Assembly (NCBI RefSeq): GCF_934560975.1 | Contig: NZ_CAKTFO010000004.1 | Coordinates: 62,001-126,000, forward strand | Source of the DNA: an uncultured Sphingomonas sp. | Lineage (GTDB): Bacteria > Pseudomonadota > Alphaproteobacteria > Sphingomonadales > Sphingomonadaceae | Length of the DNA: 64,000 nt | Direction of reading: 5' to 3' | Shown: piece by piece, positions 18,702 through 26,904 of the stretch | How the letters are laid out: each line of letters begins with the position of its first letter | Numbering within the stretch: position 1 is the first letter of the stretch | Program-made: the position numbers and the translations under genes | The notes under the pieces: generated by a model | Told to the model about the DNA's origin: nothing | Seen by the model: only the letters and a program-made list of their open reading frames with translations | Databases searched by the model: none

Positions 18702-19261
18702 GGCGCGCAATCGCGCGGCAAGGCACCGAGCAGGCGGGGATCGGCGAAGGTCTCCACCATCCGCGCGAACGGCGTAAAGCCTTGCGCGCGGTAGAAGTTG
18801 AGCGCGGACGGGTGGTCCAGCGTGCAGGTATGCACCCATAGCCGCTCCACGTCGCGCCGCCAGCCGAGCATCAGCGCCTGCGCCATCAGCCAGCGGCCTT
18901 GCCCCTGGCCGGCGAGTTCCGGGACCAGGCCGAAGAAGGCGATCTCGCACTGGCCTGCCTGATGGAAATCGAGTTCCAGCAGGCCGACCTCGATCCCCGC
19001 CGGGTCCAGCACCGCATGGATCTCGACCGCGTCATCATGGATGATGGCGCCGAGGTCCGCGTCCGACAGAAGCAGCCGCGAGAACCACAGCCAAGGCGCG
19101 CCGACCCGCCTGAACAAGGTGCGATAGGCGTCCGGGGTGGGCGCTCGCCAGCGTGCCAGCCGCAACGGGGAGGCGGGAAACGGGCGAACGGACGGTCGCG
19201 CGCGCATCTCCAGCGACGTGACGATCGCCGCCAACTCGCTGGGGGCAACCGGGGTCAGCAT
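18671..19261 (-). CDS. GNAT family N-acetyltransferase
   Basis: A 196-residue cytoplasmic acetyltransferase. The acetyl-CoA-binding motif A is visible as VPELAGQGQGRWLMAQAL (about residues 112-129), followed by the motif B region TLDHPSALNFYRAQGF. The N-terminal half has LLLSDADLGAIIHD and no recognised extra domain. The substrate is unknown. It starts one base after the end of hemF on the same strand, so it is probably co-transcribed downstream... of hemF is not possible: the order on the minus strand is hemF first at higher coordinates only if read right to left, so this gene follows hemF in transcription. Confidence 0.85.
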   Translation of the reverse strand: MLTPVAPSELAAIVTSLEMRARPSVRPFPASPLRLARWRAPTPDAYRTLFRRVGAPWLWFSRLLLSDADLGAIIHDDAVEIHAVLDPAGIEVGLLELDFHQAGQCEIAFFGLVPELAGQGQGRWLMAQALMLGWRRDVERLWVHTCTLDHPSALNFYRAQGFTPFARMVETFADPRLLGALPRDCAPQIPLLDPPS

Positions 19262-19262
19262 G

Positions 19263-20111
19263 TCACGACCATGTCGCCACCGGCGGCAGGCTCATCAGGA
19301 TGGCGTCGACGTCGCCGCCGGTCTTGAGTCCGAACAATGTTCCGCGATCATAGACAAGATTGAACTCCGCATAGCGCCCGCGGAAGGCAAGCATCCTTGC
19401 ACGGTCGGCGTCGTCCCACGGCTGGCCCATGCGCCGGCGCACGATGTCGGGGAAGATGTGGAGGAATGCCTCACCTACCGCCTGCACGAAGGGGAAGGTG
19501 GCGTCGAACCCGCCCTCCAGATGGTCGAAGAAAATTCCGCCGACGCCGCGATGCACCTTGCGATGGGGAATGTAGAAATAATCGTCGGCCCATTGCTTGA
19601 AGCGCGGATAATCGCTCACGCCCGGGTGATCCTCGCACGCCGTGCGAAAGGCAGCGTGGAAGTCGCTGGTATCGCCTTGCTGCGGGATGGGAGGATTGAG
19701 GTCTGCCCCGCCGCCGAACCATCGCTTGGTGGTCGCAAGGAAGCGGCAGTTCATGTGCACGGCGGGCACGTGCGGATTGGCCATGTGCGCGACCAGGCTG
19801 ATGCCGGTGGCGAAGAAACGCGGATCGTCGGCGGCGCCGTGGATCGTCCGGGCGAATTCGGGCGCGAAATGCCCGCCGACCGTGGAGACGTTGACGCCGG
19901 CCTTCTCGAAAACGCGTCCCTTGATCAGGCCGCGTACCCCGCCGCCGCCGTCCGCGCCGGTGGGATCGGTCCGTTGCCACGGCGTGTAGGTGAAGGCGGC
20001 ATCGCTCCCCGCTTCCCGCTCGATCGCTTCGAATTCGGCGCAGATGCGGTCGCGCAAGGCCTCAAACCACGTCCGCGCGCGAAGCTGTTCGTCGTCCAAT
20101 ATCATCGGCAT
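19263..20111 (-). CDS. hemF: Oxygen-dependent coproporphyrinogen-III oxidase HemF
   Basis: A 282-residue cytoplasmic enzyme that oxidatively decarboxylates coproporphyrinogen III to protoporphyrinogen IX using O2, the aerobic step in heme synthesis. Diagnostic segments are [42 protein letters not shown]'s core (here [11 protein letters not shown]), [20 protein letters not shown] and [13 protein letters not shown] 20111 is preceded by GGAG ten bases upstream; ATG 20105 is two codons later. It is divergent from petA, which fits joint supply of heme to the bc1 complex, though shared control is only a suggestion. Confidence 0.96.
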   Translation of the reverse strand: MPMILDDEQLRARTWFEALRDRICAEFEAIEREAGSDAAFTYTPWQRTDPTGADGGGGVRGLIKGRVFEKAGVNVSTVGGHFAPEFARTIHGAADDPRFFATGISLVAHMANPHVPAVHMNCRFLATTKRWFGGGADLNPPIPQQGDTSDFHAAFRTACEDHPGVSDYPRFKQWADDYFYIPHRKVHRGVGGIFFDHLEGGFDATFPFVQAVGEAFLHIFPDIVRRRMGQPWDDADRARMLAFRGRYAEFNLVYDRGTLFGLKTGGDVDAILMSLPPVATWS

Positions 20112-20292
20112 CGCCGTGCCGCTCCGGCTGCGGCAAGGCAAGTCCTTGTTATTGCGAACGTATCGCAGAACACTAATCCATGCTTGGCAAAGCATCGAAC
20201 TGTTGTCTATCAAAGTCCATTCGTGCCGCCATTTGCGTGTGCGGGCGGTGTATGCGTGCCAGAAAACAGGACCAACGCAGAGGTGCCCGCAG

Positions 20293-20886
20293 ATGGTGAC
20301 GTCCGAACTGGTCGACGATCCCAATCAACGCCCTCCGGTGATTGGGGCTGAGCATGAGGACGGCACAGGTCCGCGCCGTCGTGACTTCCTTAACATTGCG
20401 GCAGTCAGTTTCGCCGGGGTGGGGGCCGTGGTGGTCGCCGTGCCGCTGGTCAACCAGATGAACCCCTCGGCCGACGTGCTGGCGCTCGCCTCGACCGAGG
20501 TGGACGTGTCCAAGATCCCGGCGGGGTCGGGCATCAAGGTGTCGTGGCGCAAGCAGCCGGTCTTCATCCGCCGCCTGACGCCGAAGGAGGTGGCGGCGGC
20601 GAATGCCGTCGACGTGTCCGACCTGCGCGATCCCCAGACCCTGGCCGACCGCACCAAGCCCGGCAAGCAGGACTGGCTGATCACCATGGCGGTGTGCACC
20701 CATCTCGGCTGCGTACCGCTGGGGGTGACGCCGGGCGAGAATCGGGGCGATTTCGGCGGCTATTTCTGCCCGTGCCACGGATCCGCCTACGACACTGCGG
20801 GACGCATCCGCAAAGGGCCGGCGCCCAAGAACCTGCAGGTGCCGGACTATGCGTTCAAGTCCGACAGCGTCGTCCAGATCGGCTGA
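20293..20886 (+). CDS. petA: Ubiquinol-cytochrome c reductase iron-sulfur subunit (Rieske protein)
   Basis: A 197-residue Rieske protein of the cytochrome bc1 complex, which takes electrons from ubiquinol and passes them to cytochrome c1 on the periplasmic side. A twin-arginine-like [10 protein letters not shown] starts the membrane anchor (about residues 28-52). The [2Fe-2S] ligands are in CTHLGC (Cys135, His137, with Cys140 for the disulfide) and CPCHGS (Cys159, His162, with Cys161). ATG 20293 is preceded by GAGGTG seven bases away. It is the first gene of petABC. Confidence 0.97.
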   Translation: MVTSELVDDPNQRPPVIGAEHEDGTGPRRRDFLNIAAVSFAGVGAVVVAVPLVNQMNPSADVLALASTEVDVSKIPAGSGIKVSWRKQPVFIRRLTPKEVAAANAVDVSDLRDPQTLADRTKPGKQDWLITMAVCTHLGCVPLGVTPGENRGDFGGYFCPCHGSAYDTAGRIRKGPAPKNLQVPDYAFKSDSVVQIG

Positions 20887-20897
20887 GGAGACCGGCA

Positions 20898-22187
20898 ATG
20901 AGCTTTCCCTGGGCTGAGAATTACGCGCCGAAGAACCCGCTGATGAAGTGGCTGGATGTGCGTCTGCCGCTGCCGCGCCTGGTCTACAATGCGGTGGGGG
21001 CGGGCTATCCGGTGCCGCGCAATCTCAATTACTTCTGGAACTTCGGCGTGCTGTCTGGCCTCGCGCTGACCATCCAGATCGTGACCGGCATCGTGCTGGC
21101 GATGCACTATGCCACCAACGCCGGGGTCGCCTTCGGCTCGGTCGAGGCGATCATGCGCGACGTGAATGCCGGCTGGCTGCTGCGCTATGCCCACGCCAAC
21201 GGCGCCAGCATGTTCCTGGCGGTGGTCTACATCCACATCTTTCGCGGGCTTTACTACGGATCGTACAAGGCCCCGCGCGAGATGGTGTGGCTGATCGGCG
21301 TGGTGATATTCCTGCTGATCATGGCGACGGCGTTCATGGGCTATGTGCTGCCATGGGGGCAGATGAGCTTCTGGGGCGCGCAGGTGATCACCGGCTTCTT
21401 CTCCGCCATACCCATCGTGGGGGAGCCGATCCACACCCTGCTGCTCGGCGGGTTCGCGCCGGACAATGCCGCGCTCAACCGCTTCTTCTCGCTCCATTAC
21501 CTGCTGCCGTTCGTCATTGCCGGGTGCATCATCCTGCACATCTGGGCGCTGCACATTCCGGGATCGAACAACCCGACCGGCGTGGACGTGAAGGGGCCGC
21601 AGGATACCGTGCCGTTTCATCCTTACTACACGGCCAAGGACGGGTTCGGCGTGGGCGTGTTCCTGACCGTTTTTGCCCTGTTCCTGTTCTTTCAACCCAA
21701 TCTGCTGGGCCATCCCGACAATTATATCGAGGCCAATCCGCTCTCGACGCCCGCCCATATCGTGCCGGAATGGTATTTCCTGCCCTTCTACGCGATCCTG
21801 AAGGCGTTCACCGGCGACTTCCTGGGCATTCCCGCCAAATTGTGGGGGGTGATGGCGATGTTCGGGGCGATCCTGCTGCTGTTCTTCCTGCCGTGGATCG
21901 ATCGTTCACCGGTGCGTTCGGCCCATTACCGGCCCGTCTACAAATGGTTCTTCTGGGCGCTGGTGCTGGACGTGCTGGTGCTCGGCTATGTCGGGCAGGC
22001 GGAGCCGACCGCGACGGTAGTGATCGTCAGCCAATTGTGCGCCGGCTATTATTTCGCGCATTTCCTGATCATCCTGCCGTTCGTGTCCGCGATGGAACGG
22101 CCTTTGCCGATGCCGAACTCGATTTCAGAGTCCGTGCTGCATGGCGAGCAGGCCGAGGCGGCACCCGTCGGCTTGCACACGGCCTGA
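20898..22187 (+). CDS. petB: Cytochrome b subunit of the bc1 complex
   Basis: A 429-residue integral membrane subunit with about eight helices holding hemes bL and bH and the two quinone sites. Visible hallmarks are the heme-ligand region HYATNA and [11 protein letters not shown], the Qo-site [12 protein letters not shown] motif in the C-terminal half, [19 protein letters not shown], and [20 protein letters not shown] with paired His. It begins 11 bp after petA, with GAGGAG just upstream of the ATG, and is followed by petC after 25 bp. Confidence 0.98.
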   Translation: MSFPWAENYAPKNPLMKWLDVRLPLPRLVYNAVGAGYPVPRNLNYFWNFGVLSGLALTIQIVTGIVLAMHYATNAGVAFGSVEAIMRDVNAGWLLRYAHANGASMFLAVVYIHIFRGLYYGSYKAPREMVWLIGVVIFLLIMATAFMGYVLPWGQMSFWGAQVITGFFSAIPIVGEPIHTLLLGGFAPDNAALNRFFSLHYLLPFVIAGCIILHIWALHIPGSNNPTGVDVKGPQDTVPFHPYYTAKDGFGVGVFLTVFALFLFFQPNLLGHPDNYIEANPLSTPAHIVPEWYFLPFYAILKAFTGDFLGIPAKLWGVMAMFGAILLLFFLPWIDRSPVRSAHYRPVYKWFFWALVLDVLVLGYVGQAEPTATVVIVSQLCAGYYFAHFLIILPFVSAMERPLPMPNSISESVLHGEQAEAAPVGLHTA

Positions 22188-22212
22188 CACGGGCAAGGGG
22201 GATCATCGCATC

Positions 22213-23055
22213 ATGCTCCGCTACATCGGACCCTTTATCGCTCCGGTCATCGGCATCGGCTTCCTGCTGGCCTTGTTCTGGGGGTTCATCACGACACCGC
22301 ACGAAGCGGAGGTGGTGTCCGCCGCCCATGTCTATCATCGCGAGCCGAAGGACATCAGCTTCAGCTTTGACGGCCCGCTCGGCCGCTACGACCGGCAGCA
22401 GCTCCAGCGCGGGTTCCAGGTCTACAAGGAGGTCTGCTCCGCCTGCCACTCGATGAAATATGTGGCGTTCCGCGACCTGGAAGGGATCGGCTTCTCCAAG
22501 CCCGAGGTGAAGGCCATCGCCAAGCAATGGCCGGTGGAGGTTCCGGCGATCAACCCGGATACGGGCGAGCCGACGACCCGCAAGGCGCTGCCGAGCGACT
22601 ATTTCCCCGCGAGCTATGCCAACGAAACCGCCGCCCGCGCGGCCAACAACAATGCCCTGCCGCCCGATCTGTCGCTGATGGCCAAGGCGCGCGAGGGCGG
22701 GGCGCATTACGTCTTCTCGCTGCTGACCGGCTATGAGGCGCAGCCGGCGGAGCTGGTGAAGCGGTTCCCCGACGCGAGGACGCCGGAGGGGCTCCATTAC
22801 AATCCGTATTTCGCAAACCTCAATATTGCGATGCCGCCGCCGTTGGTGGCGGAGGGGCAGGTGACCTATGCGGACGGGACCGAGCCCACCGTCGCGCAGA
22901 TGGCGGACGATGTGGCGGCCTTCCTGATGTGGGCGGCCGAGCCGAAGCTGGAAAACCGCCACCGTGCGGGCGTGGGGGTGGTGATCTACCTGCTGATCGC
23001 CACGGCGCTGGCCTATGCGGCCTATCGCAACATCTGGCGGGGCAAGAAGCATTGA
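22213..23055 (+). CDS. petC: Cytochrome c1 subunit of the bc1 complex
   Basis: A 280-residue membrane-anchored c-type cytochrome. The heme is attached at CSACH (Cys75, Cys78, His79) and the axial Met is expected in the segment around NIAMPPPL. A hydrophobic helix sits at the N-terminus (residues 5-25) and a C-terminal anchor VVIYLLIATALAYAAYRNIW ends the protein, the usual topology of c1. It completes the petABC operon. The next open frame, a possible 52-residue membrane peptide, lies 48 bp downstream. Confidence 0.97.
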   Translation: MLRYIGPFIAPVIGIGFLLALFWGFITTPHEAEVVSAAHVYHREPKDISFSFDGPLGRYDRQQLQRGFQVYKEVCSACHSMKYVAFRDLEGIGFSKPEVKAIAKQWPVEVPAINPDTGEPTTRKALPSDYFPASYANETAARAANNNALPPDLSLMAKAREGGAHYVFSLLTGYEAQPAELVKRFPDARTPEGLHYNPYFANLNIAMPPPLVAEGQVTYADGTEPTVAQMADDVAAFLMWAAEPKLENRHRAGVGVVIYLLIATALAYAAYRNIWRGKKH

Positions 23056-23103
23056 GCCAGGGGTGATAGTTCCGGATCGCGGTGCCATGAATGCAACCCG
23101 GCC

Positions 23104-23262
23104 GTGCTGGCGATCGTCGTGATCGCGGCGGTCGCGCTGGCAGCCGGCGGAACGTGGCGCTTCGCCCGGCGGGGCGAAAGACGGCATGGCCTGTTGATGG
23201 TGGTGGCCGCACTGGTCCTGATCGGCAATGCGCTGATCTGGGCTTGGCCGGTGGCGCGCTGA
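23104..23262 (+). CDS. Possible 52-residue two-helix membrane peptide after petC
   Basis: A short frame with a GTG start encodes two hydrophobic stretches (LAIVVIAAVALAA and LLMVVAALVLIGNALIWAW) joined by a basic loop, RFARRGERRHG, so a hairpin in the inner membrane is plausible. There is no clear ribosome binding site before the GTG at 23104, and no ATG is in frame. It lies between petC and the DUF1244 gene in the same direction. It may be a small accessory membrane protein or a chance frame; comparison with other sphingomonads would decide. Confidence 0.4.
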   Translation: MLAIVVIAAVALAAGGTWRFARRGERRHGLLMVVAALVLIGNALIWAWPVAR

Positions 23263-23278
23263 CGCCTAAAATGCCGGC

Positions 23279-23572
23279 ATGCTACCCGATTATGACGACG
23301 CCACCGCCGCAGCTGCTTTCCGCCGCCTGGTCGCGCATCTGCAGCACCGCACCGACGCCCAGAATGTCGACCTGATGGGGCTGGCCGGCTTTTGCCGCAA
23401 TTGCCTGGGCGACTGGCTGGCGGAGGCGTCGCAAGGCACGCTGAGCAAGGAGCAGGGGCGCGAGCATGTCTATGGCATGCCCTATGCCGACTGGAAGGCG
23501 CAGCACCAGCAGCCGGCGACGCCCGAGCAGCTCGCCCGTATGGACGAAAGCCTGAAGCGCAATCCGCGCTGA
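23279..23572 (+). CDS. DUF1244 family protein
   Basis: A 97-residue soluble protein that matches the DUF1244 family over its full length: the conserved LMGLAGFCRNCLGDWL with two cysteines, then HVYGMPYADWKAQHQ. Members are widespread in Proteobacteria and have no firmly known function; the Cys pair suggests a metal or redox role. The ATG at 23279 is the only sensible start. The gene follows the petC region and precedes a small minus-strand gene. Confidence 0.9.
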   Translation: MLPDYDDATAAAAFRRLVAHLQHRTDAQNVDLMGLAGFCRNCLGDWLAEASQGTLSKEQGREHVYGMPYADWKAQHQQPATPEQLARMDESLKRNPR

Positions 23573-23594
23573 GTTCAGACGCAAGCCGCTGCGT

Positions 23595-23792
23595 TTAGAC
23601 GATGTCGCGGCCAGTGGTGAATTGCGGGATGATGGTTGAAGGACCGTAAGCGCCGAGTCGCCCGGCCACCAGCTGGCGAACGGCATCCTCACGCGTCGGC
23701 TTGGGATCGTCATGGCGCGCGATCCAGTGATCGATCGCCTCGATCTGCTCGCGTGTGAAGGGGATGGTGAGGGTCAAATCTGCGTCGGTCAT
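23595..23792 (-). CDS. Small 65-residue protein, possibly ribbon-helix-helix-like
   Basis: A short acidic N-terminus (MTDADLTLTIPF) is followed by REQIEAIDHWIARHDDPKPTR and EDAVRQLVAGRL, a beta strand then two helices as in ribbon-helix-helix or CopG-type DNA-binding proteins. No catalytic residues are visible. The ATG at 23790-23792 gives a protein starting at the predicted strand; the frame is open further upstream but without similarity. It is divergent from mutS and convergent with the DUF1244 gene. The function is unknown. Confidence 0.6.
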   Translation of the reverse strand: MTDADLTLTIPFTREQIEAIDHWIARHDDPKPTREDAVRQLVAGRLGAYGPSTIIPQFTTGRDIV

Positions 23793-23930
23793 GCCGCGGA
23801 CGCTGCCGCCAGCAGGCTTCGTGGTCAAGCGGGGGCATCGCGCGGGACCGCTCAGGATCGGGCAGCTGGCCGGGAGCGGTTCGCCGAAACCCGCTTCCCC
23901 AAGCCGGTCGCGCGCCTGTAAGCGGCTGGC

Positions 23931-26537
23931 GTGACCGATCAGCCCACCCCGATGATGGCCCAGTATCTCGCGCTCAAGGCGGAGGCGCAGGATTGCCTGC
24001 TCTTCTACCGCATGGGCGACTTCTTCGAACTGTTCTTCGAGGATGCGCGGGCCGCGGCCGGGGTTCTGGACATTGCGCTGACCGCGCGCGGTGAACATGG
24101 CGGCGTTCCGATCCCGATGTGCGGCGTGCCCGTCCACAGCCATGAGGCGTATCTCGCCCGGCTGATCAAGGCGGGGCACCGCGTCGCCATCGCCGAACAG
24201 ACGGAAACGCCCGAACAGGCCAAGAAGCGCGGCGGCAGCAAGGCTTTGGTAGGTCGCGCCATCGTCCGCATCGTCACCGCCGGCACGCTGACGGAGGAGG
24301 TGCTGCTCGATGCTCGCGCCGCCAATTGGCTGGTGGCGGTGGTCAAAGCGGGGGGCGAGGTGGGCTTCGCCGCGGCCGACATTTCGACCGGGCGGTTTGA
24401 ACTGGGCGCGGTCGCCGGCGCCAACCTTGATGCGGAACTGGCCCGGCTGGGCCCGGCCGAACTGGTCGCGCCGGAGGGTTTCGACCTGCCGACCATGCTG
24501 CCGCTGACGCCCTCAAGCGGGTTCGACAGCGTCGGGGCCGAACGGCGGCTGAAGGCGCTGTTCCATGTGGCGACGCTGGATGGGTGGGGCGCGTTCGAGC
24601 GTGTCGAACTCTGCGCTGCCGGGGGATTGCTGACCTATCTGGAGCGGGCGGGGCAAGGCAGCCTGCCGTTTCTGCAACCGCCGACGCGGCGCATGGTCAG
24701 CGATCACATGATGATCGACGCGGCGACGCGCGAGAGCCTGGAGATTACGGTCGCGAGCGGCACCGGGCGCAAGGGCAGCCTGCTCGATGCGCTCGATCGG
24801 ACGGTGACCGGCGCCGGCGCGAGGCTGCTTGGCGGCGATCTCTCCGCCCCGCTGACCGACCTTCACCGGATCGAACAGAGGCTGGACCTGGTCGCGTTCC
24901 TGCATGACGGGGGCGATCTGCGGGCGCGGCTGCGTGCGACCTTGCGCAGCCTGCCGGACATTGCCCGCGCGCTCGGGCGACTGGTGGCGGGACGCGGGGC
25001 CCCGCGCGACCTGGCGCAATTGCGCGACGGGTTGAACGAGGCGCATCGCCTGCATGGCGTGCTGTCGGCGCTCGCCCCGCGCCCCGCCTTGTTGGATACG
25101 TTGCTGCCCGCCTTGCTGGGGCACGGCGCGCTGATCGACCGGTTGCAGCGCGCGCTGGTTGCCTCACCGCCGATCGATACGGCGCAGGGCGGCTATATCG
25201 CGGAAGGCTATGACCCCGCGCTGGATGCGCTGCGTAGTCGGGGTGGGGAGGGGCGGCGCGCCATCGCGGCGTTGGAAGCGCGCTATCGCACCCACACCGC
25301 CATCGGCCAGTTGAAGATCCGCCACAACAATGTGCTGGGCTACCATGTCGAGGTTCCCGCCAAGTCCGCCGATGCGCTGATGCGGCCCGACAGCGGCTTC
25401 ACGCACCGGCAGACGCTGGCGGGAGTGGTGCGCTTCAACGCCCCCGAACTGCACGAACATGCAAGCGAGGTCGGGCAGGCGGGCGCCCATGCGCTGGCGG
25501 CGGAGGCGGCGCATCTGGAGGAGCTGGTCGGCGACACGCTGGCGCGCGCCGGGGCGATCGCGGCGACGGCGGATGCGCTGGCCCGGCTGGATGTCGCGGC
25601 GGGGCTGGCGGAGCGGGCGGCGGAGGGCGGCTGGGCGCGACCGGGCTTGGTCGATCGGGCCTGCATGGAGATCACCGAAGGCCGGCATCCCGTGGTCGAA
25701 AGCGCGGTCGCGGCCAGCGGCGGGCGCTTCGTCGCCAATGACTGCAATCTCGGACCGCATGACCGGCTGTGGCTGGTCACCGGCCCCAACATGGGCGGCA
25801 AATCGACCTTTCTCCGCCAGAATGCCGCCATCCTGATCCTGGCGCAGGCCGGCAGCTTCGTGCCCGCCGCCTCCGCCACGCTGGGACTGTGCGACCGGCT
25901 GTTCAGCCGCGTCGGCGCGTCCGACAACCTTGCGCGCGGGCGATCGACCTTCATGGTGGAGATGGTGGAAACCGCCGCCATCCTGGCGCAGGCGACCGAA
26001 CGCAGTTTCGTGATCCTGGACGAGGTCGGGCGCGGCACGTCCACCTATGACGGCCTCGCCATCGCCTGGGCGGTGGTGGAGGCGGTGCACGACATCAATC
26101 GCTGCCGCTGCCTGTTCGCGACCCATTATCACGAGCTGACCCGATTGGCCGAGCGGCTGGACGCGCTGTCACTCCACCATGTCCGCGCGCGCGAGTGGAA
26201 AGGCGATCTGGTGCTGCTGCACGAGGTTGCTTCCGGTCCGGCGGACCGCAGCTACGGCCTGGCGGTGGCGAGATTGGCCGGCCTGTCCGCGCCCGTGATC
26301 GCGCGAGCGAGGGACGTGCTCAAACGACTGGAGGCGGGGCGCGCCGCAACCGGCGGTCTGGCGGCCGGTCTCGACGACCTGCCCTTGTTCGCGGCGGCGG
26401 CGGACAAGGAGGATGTCCGGCCCGATCCCCTGCGCGATGCGATCGGCGAAGTCGATGCCGATGCACTGAGCCCGCGCGAGGCGCTGGAGCTGGTCTATCG
26501 GCTAAAGGCGATCGCCGCGGACGGTTCATCCGACTGA
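23931..26537 (+). CDS. mutS: DNA mismatch repair protein MutS
   Basis: An 868-residue mismatch-recognition ATPase. The mismatch-contacting motif FYRMGDFFELFFEDA is near residues 24-38 (Phe and Glu of the F-x-E pair). The Walker A motif GPNMGGKST is at residues 618-626, followed by the Walker B region FVILDEVGRGTSTYDGLAIAW's core DEVGRGTSTYDG and the HYHEL segment. Length is typical of MutS1. A GTG start at 23931 is assumed; an ATG at 23952 would remove seven residues. No mutL is in the window. Confidence 0.97.
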   Translation: MTDQPTPMMAQYLALKAEAQDCLLFYRMGDFFELFFEDARAAAGVLDIALTARGEHGGVPIPMCGVPVHSHEAYLARLIKAGHRVAIAEQTETPEQAKKRGGSKALVGRAIVRIVTAGTLTEEVLLDARAANWLVAVVKAGGEVGFAAADISTGRFELGAVAGANLDAELARLGPAELVAPEGFDLPTMLPLTPSSGFDSVGAERRLKALFHVATLDGWGAFERVELCAAGGLLTYLERAGQGSLPFLQPPTRRMVSDHMMIDAATRESLEITVASGTGRKGSLLDALDRTVTGAGARLLGGDLSAPLTDLHRIEQRLDLVAFLHDGGDLRARLRATLRSLPDIARALGRLVAGRGAPRDLAQLRDGLNEAHRLHGVLSALAPRPALLDTLLPALLGHGALIDRLQRALVASPPIDTAQGGYIAEGYDPALDALRSRGGEGRRAIAALEARYRTHTAIGQLKIRHNNVLGYHVEVPAKSADALMRPDSGFTHRQTLAGVVRFNAPELHEHASEVGQAGAHALAAEAAHLEELVGDTLARAGAIAATADALARLDVAAGLAERAAEGGWARPGLVDRACMEITEGRHPVVESAVAASGGRFVANDCNLGPHDRLWLVTGPNMGGKSTFLRQNAAILILAQAGSFVPAASATLGLCDRLFSRVGASDNLARGRSTFMVEMVETAAILAQATERSFVILDEVGRGTSTYDGLAIAWAVVEAVHDINRCRCLFATHYHELTRLAERLDALSLHHVRAREWKGDLVLLHEVASGPADRSYGLAVARLAGLSAPVIARARDVLKRLEAGRAATGGLAAGLDDLPLFAAAADKEDVRPDPLRDAIGEVDADALSPREALELVYRLKAIAADGSSD

Positions 26538-26564
26538 CAGCCACCGACACGGTAGGATACCGGA

Positions 26565-26855
26565 ATGCACCGCCCGAGCCATATCCTGAATGCCGCGTCC
26601 AACCTGTTGGGCATCGCACTGGTCATCATCGCCGGGCTGAACGTCAGCCAGGTCGCGCGCAGCAGCTTCGCGGACGAGATCGCCTGGATGGCCGCCATCG
26701 CCTTCGGGCTGAGTTGTTTCCTGTCCTATCTGGCGCTGCGTTCCGGGGACGAGCTTCGACCCGGCGGAACCGGACCATGGGCGGACCGCATCTTCCTGTT
26801 CGGGTTGGTCGCGCTGATCGGCGCCATCATGGTGCTGGCGCTGACGCAATCCTGA
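26565..26855 (+). CDS. Small membrane protein, function unknown
   Basis: A 96-residue protein with three predicted membrane helices: NLLGIALVIIAGLNV, EIAWMAAIAFGLSCFLSYLAL and IFLFGLVALIGAIMVLALTQ. It lies in the same direction between mutS (27 bp upstream) and glnD (49 bp downstream). I recognise no characterised family, and no charged active-site residues are conserved to the eye. Confidence 0.7.
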   Translation: MHRPSHILNAASNLLGIALVIIAGLNVSQVARSSFADEIAWMAAIAFGLSCFLSYLALRSGDELRPGGTGPWADRIFLFGLVALIGAIMVLALTQS

Positions 26856-26904
26856 TCCCGCGCCTGCCATGGACGGCGGGGGGAGCCGGCCTTATCTGAC
26901 GTGC

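Noticed and set aside
20112..20292. An FNR/Anr-type site in the hemF-petA gap
   Set aside because: TTG and ATCAA fragments occur, but no proper TTGAT-N4-ATCAA palindrome is present.
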